From Bacillota bacterium (GTDB taxonomy: Bacteria > Bacillota > Clostridia > Christensenellales > UMGS416): a DNA stretch of 30,452 nt. Where the stretch lies: NCBI GenBank assembly GCA_023410875.1, contig JAEYPH010000066.1, positions 1 to 30,452 of the forward strand, given 5' to 3'. Positions 7,862-15,755 of this stretch are shown piece after piece. Numbering within the stretch: the stretch's first letter is position 1; each line of letters opens with the position of its first letter. Below the pieces are notes generated by a model. It was not told the DNA's origin. It ran no database searches and saw only the letters and a program-made list of their open reading frames with translations. A program made the translations under genes and the position numbers.

Positions 7862-8680
7862 ATGGACTATCTTGCAAGAGACACATCTTCACTGGACGCC
7901 GCGCTGTGGGCGAGCATCGACGAGACCGTCGTGACCGCCGCCAAGAAATTGCTGGCTGGCCGGCGTTTTCTGAGCATTCATGGGCCGCTGGGCGCAGCCA
8001 ATGGCAGCGTGGCCATCGACGATGCCGACGCTTTGTCCGAGGTCGTCGCCGACGGCTTTGTGACCACTGCCGGCCGCCGTTATGCAGAAATTCCGCTGCT
8101 CTATGAGGACTTCACACTGCTCTCGAGGGATCTGCTGGCAGCCGAACGGGCCGGCCGCGTGCCGGACCTGACCGCCGCTGCCGCTGCCGCCCAGCAGTGC
8201 GCGCTGCGCGAGGACAAGCTGATCTTCTATGGCAACCATACGCTGGGCATCGAGGGGCTGCTGACTGCCCCCGGCGTGGGCAAACGCAAGCGCGGCAACT
8301 GGGCCGAGGGCGAGACCGCCTTTGCCGACGTGGCCGGGGCCATCGCCCAACTGGCCGAGCAGGCCATCTATGGCAGCTATACGCTGGTGCTGAGCCCTGA
8401 TGTGCACCTGCAGTTGCAGCGCATCCAGCCCGGCACCGGCCTGCTGGAGATCGACCGGCTGGCCAAACTCGTGGATGGCCGCATCTTCAAGACGCCGGCG
8501 CTGGCGAAGGGCACTGCGGTGCTCTTGAGCGCCGAGCCCCGCAATGTGGACCTGGCCGTGGGGCAGGACCTCGCCACCGCTTATCTGGAACTCAAGGACC
8601 TCAACCACAGCTTCCGGGTGTTGGAATCGGTACTGCCGCGCATCAAGCGCAAGAGCGCCATTGTGGTGTTCGAGGGATAA
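7862..8680 (+). CDS. Family 1 encapsulin shell protein
   Basis: A 272-residue protein with the HK97 phage capsid fold that self-assembles into a protein nanocompartment. Family 1 hallmarks run along its full length: MDYLARD at the start (where family members have MDLLKR), AGRRFLSIHGPLG (about 31-43), EIPLLYEDFTLLSRDL (the P-domain start), ALREDKLIFYGN, GIEGLL, SYTLVLSPDVH, RIFKTPAL, and the C-terminal RVLESVLPRIKRKSAIVVFE. The length is normal for the family. ATG 7862 is chosen over an in-frame ATG at 7832 because AGGAGGT (7849-7855) lies 6 nt before it and because homologs begin this way. It is cotranscribed with the ferritin cargo; together they should take up ferrous iron, oxidise it and store it. 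Both genes look intact. Confidence 0.96.
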   Translation: MDYLARDTSSLDAALWASIDETVVTAAKKLLAGRRFLSIHGPLGAANGSVAIDDADALSEVVADGFVTTAGRRYAEIPLLYEDFTLLSRDLLAAERAGRVPDLTAAAAAAQQCALREDKLIFYGNHTLGIEGLLTAPGVGKRKRGNWAEGETAFADVAGAIAQLAEQAIYGSYTLVLSPDVHLQLQRIQPGTGLLEIDRLAKLVDGRIFKTPALAKGTAVLLSAEPRNVDLAVGQDLATAYLELKDLNHSFRVLESVLPRIKRKSAIVVFEG

Positions 8681-8690
8681 AGGGTTATAG

Positions 8691-8722
8691 AAGGAAGGCT
8701 CGCCAGCTGGCGAGCCTTCCTT
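8691..8722. terminator. Perfect 32-nt palindrome, probably a bidirectional terminator
   Basis: AAGGAAGGCTCGCCAG (8691-8706) is followed directly by its exact reverse complement (8707-8722). It lies between the stop of the encapsulin gene and the end of the convergent kinase gene. T-runs on both sides are weak, but the stem is very stable. Confidence 0.8.
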
Positions 8723-8744
8723 GCATTTCATATGGTGGTTTGGA

Positions 8745-9992
8745 CTATATCACATCAGACAGTTCCATCTGAATCCTTTTATCCAGATCCATACCGCTTT
8801 TACCAACCGATTGATTCATTTTTTCAATCTGCAGCACGGGGAGGTCTACAACGAATTCGCTTCCAACGCCAACCGTACTCTGAAAGGAAATCTTACCTCC
8901 AAGCAATTCCACCATGGATTTTGTAAGTGCCAATCCAATGCCGCTCCCTTCGCTTATCCGCGTTAAGGACGAATTGACCTGGCGAAAGCGGTTGAATATC
9001 AAATGTTTTTTTTCTTCTGGGATACCCTCTCCGGTATCCTTTACCGTTATTCTGACATTATCATTCTCAACTGCGCATGTAACTTCAATTCTACCCCCCG
9101 ACAGGGTATGTTTGATTGAATTTGAGAGGAGATTCAGTATAATCCGATCCAGAATGAACCCATCGATATTCATCCACTTCTCTTTCGCTGAACAATGAAA
9201 CACAAGAACAAGCCCTTTTTGTCTGGCGTATAACTCCGTGGATTTGACCAGTTTTCTAAGCCAATCCACGATGTTGTTCATTTCCCAGGTTGGCTCCAGG
9301 AATCCGGCATCCAGCTTTGTAATGTCAATCAGGTTGGATACCAGTTTTGTCAACCGGTACGCGTTTTGTCTCATAATGGTCAGGTTTTTTATGATATCAG
9401 CCTTGTTAAATTTATCATTTTCTATTTTCTTGTTTAGAAGATCAATCGCCAATATAAGAATGGACAGTGGCGTCTTAAACTCATGCGATATGTTCGTGAA
9501 GAAGTCTGTGATATGCTTGTTCCTGCTCTCCAGTGTGTTGGCCAGATCCCTCGATTGGACCTCTCTATTGCGGAGGATATCCTCCGCCAGCTTGCGGTCG
9601 GTAATATCTCTAAAGGTTGCTACAGTTCCGCAAAACTCGCCGGAGAGCCCATACATCCTTTTGACATAAACTTCTACCTGTATGTTTTGTCCATCTTGCC
9701 TGCGGGCTAGCAATTCGCCCTCGCAAAAGCCCTTTTCATCAAGGATAGCAATCAGTCTATCCCAAGGGATGTTAAGGTTCATTTTGTCAAACAACAGTTT
9801 GCTGTGACGGCCAAGTACTTCGCTCTCAGGCCATCCCGTGAGTTTCACAGCCATTGCGTTATAGTATATGAGGGTTAAGTTTTCATCGATGGCCAGAATG
9901 GCGTCATGCACGCAGGATAACAGGCTTTGATGGAAGTTGAGCCTGAACTTGGTTTCATCGGGTTCTGTAATCATATTGGATTCTTGCTGCAT
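8745..9992 (-). CDS. PAS-domain sensor histidine kinase (orphan, soluble)
   Basis: A 415-residue signal-transducing kinase. A PAS domain occupies about residues 15-130 and ends with the PAC-type FCGTVATFRDITDRKLAE. A dimerisation/phosphoacceptor domain follows, with NISHEFKTPLS and the phosphorylated His170. The ATPase domain has the N box (NLLSNSIKHT), G1 box (D319-TGEGIP), F box (FNRFRQV) and G2 box (GSGIGLAL). No membrane segments are seen, so the signal is probably sensed in the cytoplasm or at a partner. ATG 9992 is preferred because GGGGTG precedes it by 6 nt; a GTG at 10001 would add three residues. No response regulator gene lies nearby. The gene is clearly richer in A/T and in AT-ending codons than its neighbours, which may mean horizontal acquisition. 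Confidence 0.92.
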   Translation of the reverse strand: MQQESNMITEPDETKFRLNFHQSLLSCVHDAILAIDENLTLIYYNAMAVKLTGWPESEVLGRHSKLLFDKMNLNIPWDRLIAILDEKGFCEGELLARRQDGQNIQVEVYVKRMYGLSGEFCGTVATFRDITDRKLAEDILRNREVQSRDLANTLESRNKHITDFFTNISHEFKTPLSILILAIDLLNKKIENDKFNKADIIKNLTIMRQNAYRLTKLVSNLIDITKLDAGFLEPTWEMNNIVDWLRKLVKSTELYARQKGLVLVFHCSAKEKWMNIDGFILDRIILNLLSNSIKHTLSGGRIEVTCAVENDNVRITVKDTGEGIPEEKKHLIFNRFRQVNSSLTRISEGSGIGLALTKSMVELLGGKISFQSTVGVGSEFVVDLPVLQIEKMNQSVGKSGMDLDKRIQMELSDVI

Positions 9993-10070
9993 TTCTTTCA
10001 CCCCGAGATTGAGACTTCTGAAGATGCTAATCCAACCGCATTGATTGATAAATTATTCTATTTCAAGGGC

Positions 10071-10099
10071 ATTATATGACAGGCTTTTATATATTTCAA
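10071..10099 (-). promoter_or_regulatory. Sigma-A promoter of the histidine kinase gene
   Basis: Read on the minus strand: TTGAAA (10099-10094), 17-nt spacer, TATAAT (10076-10071). This is nearly consensus, with a leader of about 70 nt before the start codon. Confidence 0.75.
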
Positions 10100-10164
10100 T
10101 CTATAAAGCGAAAATGCTCTCAATGCAGCAGAGTGCATCGCAGGGTGCGGTTGTGACTTTCTGG

Positions 10165-10200
10165 ATAAAACAGCGAGGGCGGCTGTTCAGCCGCCCTCGC
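10165..10200 (-). terminator. Intrinsic terminator of the ADP-ribosylglycohydrolase-like gene
   Basis: GCGAGGGCGGCT (10173-10184) pairs with AGCCGCCCTCGC (10189-10200) over a 4-nt loop. On the minus strand it is followed by TGTTTTAT. It begins 7 nt beyond the stop codon. Confidence 0.85.
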
Positions 10201-10207
10201 ACCCTCT

Positions 10208-11719
10208 TTATTTCATCGCTCCATTCAAAAGCAACACCGGCGCCAGCATCACCGTATGCCTCCCTGGCATCGTAATCTCCAGCACGAAGCGCGCCTCGGG
10301 GCCGTCGAACCGCTCAGTTTGCAGTGTGAACTCCCGGGTCAACTTGCCCTGGGACATCCACGGGTGGGGGGAATAAAGCGTGCCATCGCCGGGGGACACC
10401 GCCCAGCCCTCGGGCGCATACCAGTGCAGGCGCAGCGCCGCCGGGATGCGGTAGGTGTTCTCGATGGTCACGACCACGCGGGCAGGCGCATTGGCGTGGG
10501 CATAAGCGCCGTCGGGGTATTCCACGAGCACGTCGAAGAAGTCAAAACGGTGGATGGTCCCCTTGAGGCAGCGGTACAGCGCCGCGCCGTGGTCGCGGCT
10601 GCGCAGGCAGGCCACAGCGGCAGCCGTGTCATTGGGGCCCTCTTCGGTGAAGGCCGCTCCCAGACGCCCGGCCAGGCTCATCTGGCGCGCGATGCGCTCG
10701 GTGCGCTGGGTCAGGTCGTCCACGGTCTGGGGCAGCATGGAGCCCATGTATCCCAGCTCGCCCAGGTTCAGGCACGCCGTCTTGATGCCCCGGCCAATGG
10801 GGGCGATCCAGCGTTCAGGGATGGCTTCGATGCCGTGGAGGATGCCGAACAGCGCTCCGGCTGTGGCAGCGGTGCAGTCGGTATCTTCGCCGCAGTTCAC
10901 GGTGATCTGCATCGTGCGCTCAAAGTCGCCGCCGCCGTACAACAGCCCCAGCACGGTCAGGCCGATGTTGCTGGGCGCGTCCCAGCCCAGTTTGCCCTCG
11001 GCAAAGCCCTTCTTACGGTCCTCGTCGCTGATGGAAAACCACTGGCAGCCGCCGCGGTAGTGTGTGAGTATTTCGTCTCGGGCCTCCCGCCAGGGCAGGC
11101 CACGGGCAAAACAATCCTGCGCGCAGCGCACGGCGCCGGCGATGCCGCAACTAGCTGGGATGTAGCTAAGGCCGATGTCGATAAGCCCGGCGATGTCGGA
11201 TATGACGAAAGCCGCGCTCTCCACGGCGGCGCAGAATACTTCGGCGTACATGCCCTCGCCGTCGCCGTGGTCCACGATGGCGTCCTCATAGGCGTATTTG
11301 GCGGCCAACGCCGGGTTGCCCGGGGCGATGCACGCCCAGATCTCCGAGCGGATATAAGCGCCGCAGCTGTCCTTGAAGGGGTTGTTCTCGATGCCCGACA
11401 GCGGCGGCGTGAGGCCCGCGCGCATGTTGAGCTTGCCGTTGCCGTATTCCGCCCAGTGGGGCGTGATGAAGGTCAGCCAGTATTCGCCCAGAATGCGGGC
11501 GTCGATGTCCAGCCCCCTCTCCTCCAGGGCCACGAGCCACAGCAGCTGCAGGTCCAGGTCGTCGTTGGGCAAAGGGTTGCCGCCCAGGTCCTGCGTGTAG
11601 AACGTGATGTCGTTGACCTGGCGCTTCCACTCGAAGGGCGCGCCCACGGTGCCGCCGATGTTCTTGCCCATCCAGCAGCCCAGCACCTTGCTGCGGTATT
11701 CCGGCAGCGAAAAGACCAT
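10208..11719 (-). CDS. ADP-ribosylglycohydrolase family protein
   Basis: A 503-residue protein. Residues about 5-345 match the all-helical, dimetal ADP-ribosylglycohydrolase fold (PF03747): KVLGCWMGKNIGGTVGAPFE near the start, the first acidic motif NDDLDLQ (Asp53, Asp54, Asp56), DHGDGEGMYAEVF, and CGEDTDC with Asp279 and Asp281, equivalent to the family's second metal-binding cluster. The C-terminal 150 residues are a beta-rich extension (YPDGAYAHANAPARVVVTIENTYRIP) of the kind seen on carbohydrate-associated members. The true substrate is unknown; ADP-ribose removal is only the family default. There is no signal peptide. The start at 11719 has GAAGGAGGC 6 nt upstream; the in-frame ATG at 11743 lies before that site. 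It is a monocistronic unit with its own promoter and terminator. Confidence 0.9.
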   Translation of the reverse strand: MVFSLPEYRSKVLGCWMGKNIGGTVGAPFEWKRQVNDITFYTQDLGGNPLPNDDLDLQLLWLVALEERGLDIDARILGEYWLTFITPHWAEYGNGKLNMRAGLTPPLSGIENNPFKDSCGAYIRSEIWACIAPGNPALAAKYAYEDAIVDHGDGEGMYAEVFCAAVESAAFVISDIAGLIDIGLSYIPASCGIAGAVRCAQDCFARGLPWREARDEILTHYRGGCQWFSISDEDRKKGFAEGKLGWDAPSNIGLTVLGLLYGGGDFERTMQITVNCGEDTDCTAATAGALFGILHGIEAIPERWIAPIGRGIKTACLNLGELGYMGSMLPQTVDDLTQRTERIARQMSLAGRLGAAFTEEGPNDTAAAVACLRSRDHGAALYRCLKGTIHRFDFFDVLVEYPDGAYAHANAPARVVVTIENTYRIPAALRLHWYAPEGWAVSPGDGTLYSPHPWMSQGKLTREFTLQTERFDGPEARFVLEITMPGRHTVMLAPVLLLNGAMK

Positions 11720-11755
11720 ATTGAAGCCTCCTTCTGTCTGCATATGTCCGATTCA

Positions 11756-11784
11756 TATCTATCACTTGGGCGGCGCAGCGTCAA
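11756..11784 (-). promoter_or_regulatory. Sigma-A-like promoter of the ADP-ribosylglycohydrolase-like gene
   Basis: On the minus strand TTGACG (11784-11779), 17-nt spacer, TAGATA (11761-11756), about 37 nt before the start codon. Confidence 0.6.
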
Positions 11785-11870
11785 GGATGCAAAGTAGACG
11801 ATGAGAGGATTTGCAAAATGGCGGGGCATCGGGGGCAAATAAGAACTTCATTTTTCCATAACCAACCTAA

Positions 11871-11940
11871 GATGGGGCCGAAGGTTTCCAAAGGGCGATC
11901 GGAAAGCCCTTTGGTTGCGCCTGTAGGCGCAAACTCCATC
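11871..11940 (-). repeat. Dispersed two-hairpin intergenic repeat, copy A
   Basis: This copy is inverted relative to copies B, C and D. Read on the minus strand it opens GATGG, has hairpin I (GCGCC-TACA-GGCGC), hairpin II (CCAAAGGGC, 9-nt loop, GCCCTTTGG), then AAACCTTCGG and CCCCATC. The outer GATGG/CCATC ends pair, so the whole unit can fold as a closed three-way structure. It lies between two divergent genes and outside both predicted promoters. Confidence 0.85.
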
Positions 11941-11971
11941 TAACACTTAGCACGACAGCCTTTACGGGCGA

Positions 11972-12000
11972 TGGACAGCAAAGCATGTTTCTTGTATAAT
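11972..12000 (+). promoter_or_regulatory. Sigma-A promoter of the DUF1015-lysC-AEC operon
   Basis: TGGACA (11972-11977), 17-nt spacer, TATAAT (11995-12000), about 50 nt before the first start codon of the operon. Confidence 0.8.
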
Positions 12001-12055
12001 ACTTTGGATACCCACTTCACTTCGTTAAATTTTTATAGATAGAGAGATAGATGCC

Positions 12056-13321
12056 ATGGACGATCATGCACGGCTGAGGGCGCTGGGGTTTGCGCCCACG
12101 GATGTTTTACTGCCCAAAGGGGATATCGAGCGCTGGGCGGTTATCGCCTGCGACCAGTATTCCTCCCAGCCCGATTATTGGGAGCGTGCCGATGCGCTGG
12201 TGGGCGACGCGCCTTCCACGCTGCGGCTGATCCTGCCCGAGGCTTATCTGGATGGCCCGGACATCGCCCAGCGCCAGAACGCCTGCGCCCAGGCCATGGA
12301 GCGCTATCTGCACGGGGATGTATTTTCCACTGCAAAGGACAGCCTGATCTACGTGGAGCGCAGCACGCCATACGCGCCGCTTCGCCGGGGCCTGGTGGGC
12401 GCGCTGGATCTGGAGCTCTATGACTACGCGCCTGGGGCCACTTCGCCTATAAGGGCCACCGAGGGCACGATATTACACCGGCTGCCGCCGCGCATGGCCG
12501 TGCGCCGCCACGCCTCGCTGGAATGCCCGCACATCATGGTGTTGATCGATGATCCGGCTGCCGCCGCCATCGAACCGCTGACCGCCGCCAAGGCTACCAT
12601 GGAGAAGCTCTACGAAGGTGACCTGATGCTGAACGGCGGCCACATCGCCGGCTGGCGGGTGGGCGAGGCCCAGTGGGGAGGCATTGCCGACGCACTGGAA
12701 ACACTTATGAAACGTGGTGGCATGACCTACGCCGTGGGCGACGGCAACCATTCGCTGGCCACGGCCAAGGCGTGCTGGGAGGAAATAAAGCCCGGCCTTA
12801 CGCCGGAACAGCGCGAGAATCACCCGGCCCGCTGGGCGCTGGTGGAGCTTGTGAACGTGCACGACGCGGGTCTCATGTTCCACCCGATCCACCGCGTGGC
12901 CTTCCATGTGGACCCGGCGGCGCTGCTGGCGGCGCTGCTGTGGCACATGAACGAGCGGGGTTGGCAGGCCGCCCTAGGGGCGCAGGGCGCGCCGCAGACC
13001 ATCGAGTATGTATGCGAGGGTGGCAGCGGCATCATTGGCATACAGAGCAGCCTTCACCCCATGGCCGTGGGTACGCTGCAGGCGGCGCTGGACGCCGTGC
13101 TCCAAGAGATGCCCGGCGCATCGCTGGACTATGTGCATGGTGACGCGGCCCGCGCGCTGGGCGCACAGAGCGGCAACATGGCCTTCCTGCTGAGCGCTCT
13201 GGACAAGGGCAGCCTGTTCCCCATGGTGGAACGGCTGGGCGCGCTGCCGCGCAAGGCCTTCTCCATGGGAGAGGCCGACGAGAAGAGGTTTTATCTGGAA
13301 TGCCGGGCCATCCGGGCGTAG
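12056..13321 (+). CDS. DUF1015 family protein
   Basis: A 421-residue cytoplasmic protein. ALGFAPTDVLLPKGDIERWAVIACDQYSSQPDYW at the N-terminus and MTYAVGDGNHSLATAKACW in the middle are typical of DUF1015 (PF06245), a family of unknown activity that in Clostridia is often found beside serine or other amino-acid genes. The GDGNHS stretch corresponds to the family's DGHH-type motif and is the likeliest functional site. Here the gene is first in an operon with aspartate kinase, starting 14 nt before it, which supports a link to amino-acid metabolism. The start is set by family length; its ribosome site (AGAGAG) is weak, and an out-of-frame ATG overlaps 5 nt upstream at 12051. Confidence 0.88.
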   Translation: MDDHARLRALGFAPTDVLLPKGDIERWAVIACDQYSSQPDYWERADALVGDAPSTLRLILPEAYLDGPDIAQRQNACAQAMERYLHGDVFSTAKDSLIYVERSTPYAPLRRGLVGALDLELYDYAPGATSPIRATEGTILHRLPPRMAVRRHASLECPHIMVLIDDPAAAAIEPLTAAKATMEKLYEGDLMLNGGHIAGWRVGEAQWGGIADALETLMKRGGMTYAVGDGNHSLATAKACWEEIKPGLTPEQRENHPARWALVELVNVHDAGLMFHPIHRVAFHVDPAALLAALLWHMNERGWQAALGAQGAPQTIEYVCEGGSGIIGIQSSLHPMAVGTLQAALDAVLQEMPGASLDYVHGDAARALGAQSGNMAFLLSALDKGSLFPMVERLGALPRKAFSMGEADEKRFYLECRAIRA

Positions 13322-13335
13322 GGGAGGGGAGCATC

Positions 13336-14652
13336 ATGGGTTTGAAAGTAGCAAAATTCGGAGGGTCCTCGCTGGCCGACGCGGCGCAGTTTCAGAAGGT
13401 GCTGGCCATCCTGCGCGCCGATTCCGAGCGGCGCATCGCCGTGCCCAGCGCGCCGGGCAAGCGCACGGCGGCCGACACCAAGATCACCGACATGCTGTAC
13501 CGCTGCCACGCGCTGGCGGCTGACGGTCAGGATTTCACCGAGCAGTTGAGCGCCATCCGCGTCCGCTACGAAGGCATTGTGGCCGACCTGGGCCTTGCGC
13601 TGGATTTGGGCGCGGAATTTGAGAAGATTGCCGCGCAGCTGCGGGGCGGCGCCACGGCGGATTATTGCGCCAGCCGCGGCGAGTATTTAAGCGGCCGGGT
13701 GCTCTCGGCCGCGTGGGACGCCGAGTTTATCGACGCGGCGGAAGTCCTGTTCTTCGATGCCGGCGGCGCGCTGGACGAGCGGCGCACCTACGACGCGCTG
13801 GCCGCGCGCCTGAAGGCCGTGGAGCGCGCCGTGGTGCCGGGCTTCTACGGAAGCCTACCCGACGGGTGTATCAAGACCTTCTCCCGCGGCGGCAGCGACA
13901 TCACCGGCGCGCTGGTGGCCTGGGGGGCCGGGGCCGATCTCTATGAGAATTGGACCGATGTGAACGGCGTGCTGGCGGCGGACCCGCGCATCGTGCGCGA
14001 CGCCGCCACGATAGAGGCCATCACCTACCGCGAGTTGCGGGAGCTTTCCTACATGGGCGCCACGGTGCTGCACGAGGATGCCATCTTCCCCGTGCGCAAA
14101 GCCGGCATCCCAATCCATATCCGCAACACCAATGATCCTTCGCATCCGGGCACGATGATCACCGCCATGGCGGCGGAGCAGAACCGGCCCGGCGTCATCA
14201 CCGGCATCGCCGGGCGCAAAGGGTTCTCGGTCATCAACATCGAGAAGGCCATGATGAACAGCGAGCTGGGCTTCGGCCGGCGGGTGCTTACGGTGCTGGA
14301 GGACCACGGCATCAGCTTTGAGCACCTGCCCAGCGGCATCGATACCTTGAGCGTCGTTGTGGAAAGCGCCTATCTGGCCGGGCACCGCGCCAAGATATTG
14401 GACGACCTGTTCGCCGCTGTGTGCCCCGACGACGTGGAGATCATCGACGGTCTGGCGCTGATCGCCACCGTGGGCAGCGGCATGGTGCGCCACCCCGGCA
14501 CCGCCGCGCGGTTGTTTGCGGCGCTGGCCCGCGCCCACATCAACGTGCGCATGATCGATCAGGGTTCCAGCGAGCTCAACATCATCGTCGGCGTCGTCAC
14601 CGAGGACTTCGAGGGAGCCATCGGCGCGATCTATCGCGAGTTCGTGGGTTAA
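13336..14652 (+). CDS. lysC: Aspartate kinase (aspartokinase)
   Basis: A 438-residue enzyme that phosphorylates aspartate, the first step to lysine, threonine, methionine and diaminopimelate. KFGGSSLAD (residues 7-15) is the nucleotide-binding signature. SAPGKR, SRGEYLSG, TFSRGGSDITGA, YENWTDVNGVLAADPR and ITYRELRELSYMGATVLHEDAI are all standard kinase-domain blocks. Residues about 300-438 form two ACT domains (VLTVLEDHGISFEHLPSGIDTLSVVVE and ATVGSGM...LFAALARAHINVRMIDQGSSELNIIVGV), which usually bind an inhibitory amino acid. ATG 13336 is chosen because GGGGAGGGGA (13321-13330) precedes it and the GLKVAKFGG start is typical. The gene shares a promoter with DUF1015 and is nearly joined to the AEC transporter. 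It is monofunctional, with no homoserine dehydrogenase domain. Confidence 0.95.
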   Translation: MGLKVAKFGGSSLADAAQFQKVLAILRADSERRIAVPSAPGKRTAADTKITDMLYRCHALAADGQDFTEQLSAIRVRYEGIVADLGLALDLGAEFEKIAAQLRGGATADYCASRGEYLSGRVLSAAWDAEFIDAAEVLFFDAGGALDERRTYDALAARLKAVERAVVPGFYGSLPDGCIKTFSRGGSDITGALVAWGAGADLYENWTDVNGVLAADPRIVRDAATIEAITYRELRELSYMGATVLHEDAIFPVRKAGIPIHIRNTNDPSHPGTMITAMAAEQNRPGVITGIAGRKGFSVINIEKAMMNSELGFGRRVLTVLEDHGISFEHLPSGIDTLSVVVESAYLAGHRAKILDDLFAAVCPDDVEIIDGLALIATVGSGMVRHPGTAARLFAALARAHINVRMIDQGSSELNIIVGVVTEDFEGAIGAIYREFVG

Positions 14653-14658
14653 GCCGCC

Positions 14659-15615
14659 ATGGATTTGCTGGCCATCCTGCGATCCTTTAGCTCCGTCGCC
14701 GTCATCATCCTTCTGGTGGGCCTGGGCGTGTTTGTGGAGCGTCGCAAATGGTTCCCCGGCGAAAGCTGGAAGGGCCTGGGCTCGCTGGTCGTCAACATCG
14801 GCATGCCGTGCTCGGCGTTCTTCTATCTGACCGACGGCTTTGACCGCGCGCAGTTGACCACCGCAGGCCTGAGCATGCTGGTGTACGCCGGGGCCATCCT
14901 GGTCACGTGGGCCGTGAGTCTCGGCATCGCCGCCGCGCTGCGGGTGCCCAAGACCCGCCGCGGCGTGTTCTGCGCCACGGCGGCTTTCTCCAACACGGTG
15001 TTCATCGGCGTGCCCATGACCACGATGCTCTTTGGCGAGAGCGCCATCAAGTTTGCGTTCATGGCCTTTGTGCCCAATATGGTGCTGTTTTGGACCGTGG
15101 CCGTGGCCGGTATCCGAAGGGATGCCAATCCGCACGGCGGCTTCTTCTCTCCTGGCTGGGCCAAAAAGCTCTTGAGCCCTACGCTGGTGGCCACGGCCAT
15201 CGCCTTTGCCTTCATATTGTTGGACATCCAGCCGCCCTTCATCATCAGCCAGACTGCCAAGACCGCCGGCGGCATGGTCAGCCCCGTGGCGCTCATCTAT
15301 TGCGGCATGCTGCTAAGCTCCATGGGCCTGCGCTCGGTGCGGTTGGATCGTTCTTTGGTGGCGGGCACATTGGTGCGCTTTGTGCTGGCGCCCATCGAGG
15401 CCTTCCTGCTGCTGCGCGCGGTCGCGACGCCTGCGGACATCACCCAGGTGCTGCTGGCCCAGGCGGCCATGCCGGCCATGGCGCAGATCGCCATCGTGGC
15501 GGGGTTGTACAACGCCGATGCCCATTATGCGGCGTCGGGATTTTTGGTCACGACGGTAGCCAGCGTCGTGTTCATTCCCATTTTGATGATTGTGATGCCG
15601 TTTTTCGTAGCGTAG
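14659..15615 (+). CDS. AEC family transporter (auxin efflux carrier-like permease)
   Basis: A 318-residue inner-membrane permease with about ten hydrophobic segments in two halves. The family signatures are LVVNIGMPCSAFFYL in the first half, FCATAAFSNTVFIGVPMT, and the mirrored AQAAMPAMAQIAIVAGLYNAD in the second half. AEC carriers move organic acids or amino-acid-like substrates. Cotranscription with aspartate kinase (6 nt after its stop codon) suggests a substrate in the aspartate family, but this is inference. No clear ribosome site is seen, so translation is probably coupled to lysC. All blocks are intact. Confidence 0.9.
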   Translation: MDLLAILRSFSSVAVIILLVGLGVFVERRKWFPGESWKGLGSLVVNIGMPCSAFFYLTDGFDRAQLTTAGLSMLVYAGAILVTWAVSLGIAAALRVPKTRRGVFCATAAFSNTVFIGVPMTTMLFGESAIKFAFMAFVPNMVLFWTVAVAGIRRDANPHGGFFSPGWAKKLLSPTLVATAIAFAFILLDIQPPFIISQTAKTAGGMVSPVALIYCGMLLSSMGLRSVRLDRSLVAGTLVRFVLAPIEAFLLLRAVATPADITQVLLAQAAMPAMAQIAIVAGLYNADAHYAASGFLVTTVASVVFIPILMIVMPFFVA

Positions 15616-15657
15616 ACCTTCTTCTCAAGGGGCTTAAGTGCATACCTTGTGCAGAGG

Positions 15658-15728
15658 CATGGGATTTCGCGCCTCTGGGCGCGACCAAAGGGCTTTCCGA
15701 TCGCCCTTTGGAAACCTTCGGCGCCATC
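15658..15728 (+). repeat. Dispersed two-hairpin intergenic repeat, copy B
   Basis: It lies between the convergent AEC transporter and acetyltransferase genes. Order: ATGGGATTTC, hairpin I (GCGCC-TCTG-GGCGC), hairpin II (CCAAAGGGC / GCCCTTTGG), AAACCTTCGG, CGCCATC. The outer ATGG/CCAT ends pair. It could assist termination, but no T tract follows hairpin II. Confidence 0.85.
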
Positions 15729-15755
15729 TTTATGTGAGTGCGTTCTTCGTTCCGT

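Noticed and set aside
10256..11797. Plus-strand open frame of 513 codons opposite the ADP-ribosylglycohydrolase-like gene
   Set aside because: The minus-strand protein has clear family motifs, a ribosome site, a promoter and a terminator; the plus-strand frame has none.
13855..15135. Antisense open frame of 426 codons across lysC and the AEC gene
   Set aside because: It overlaps two well-supported genes and shows only low-complexity His/Gly-rich sequence.
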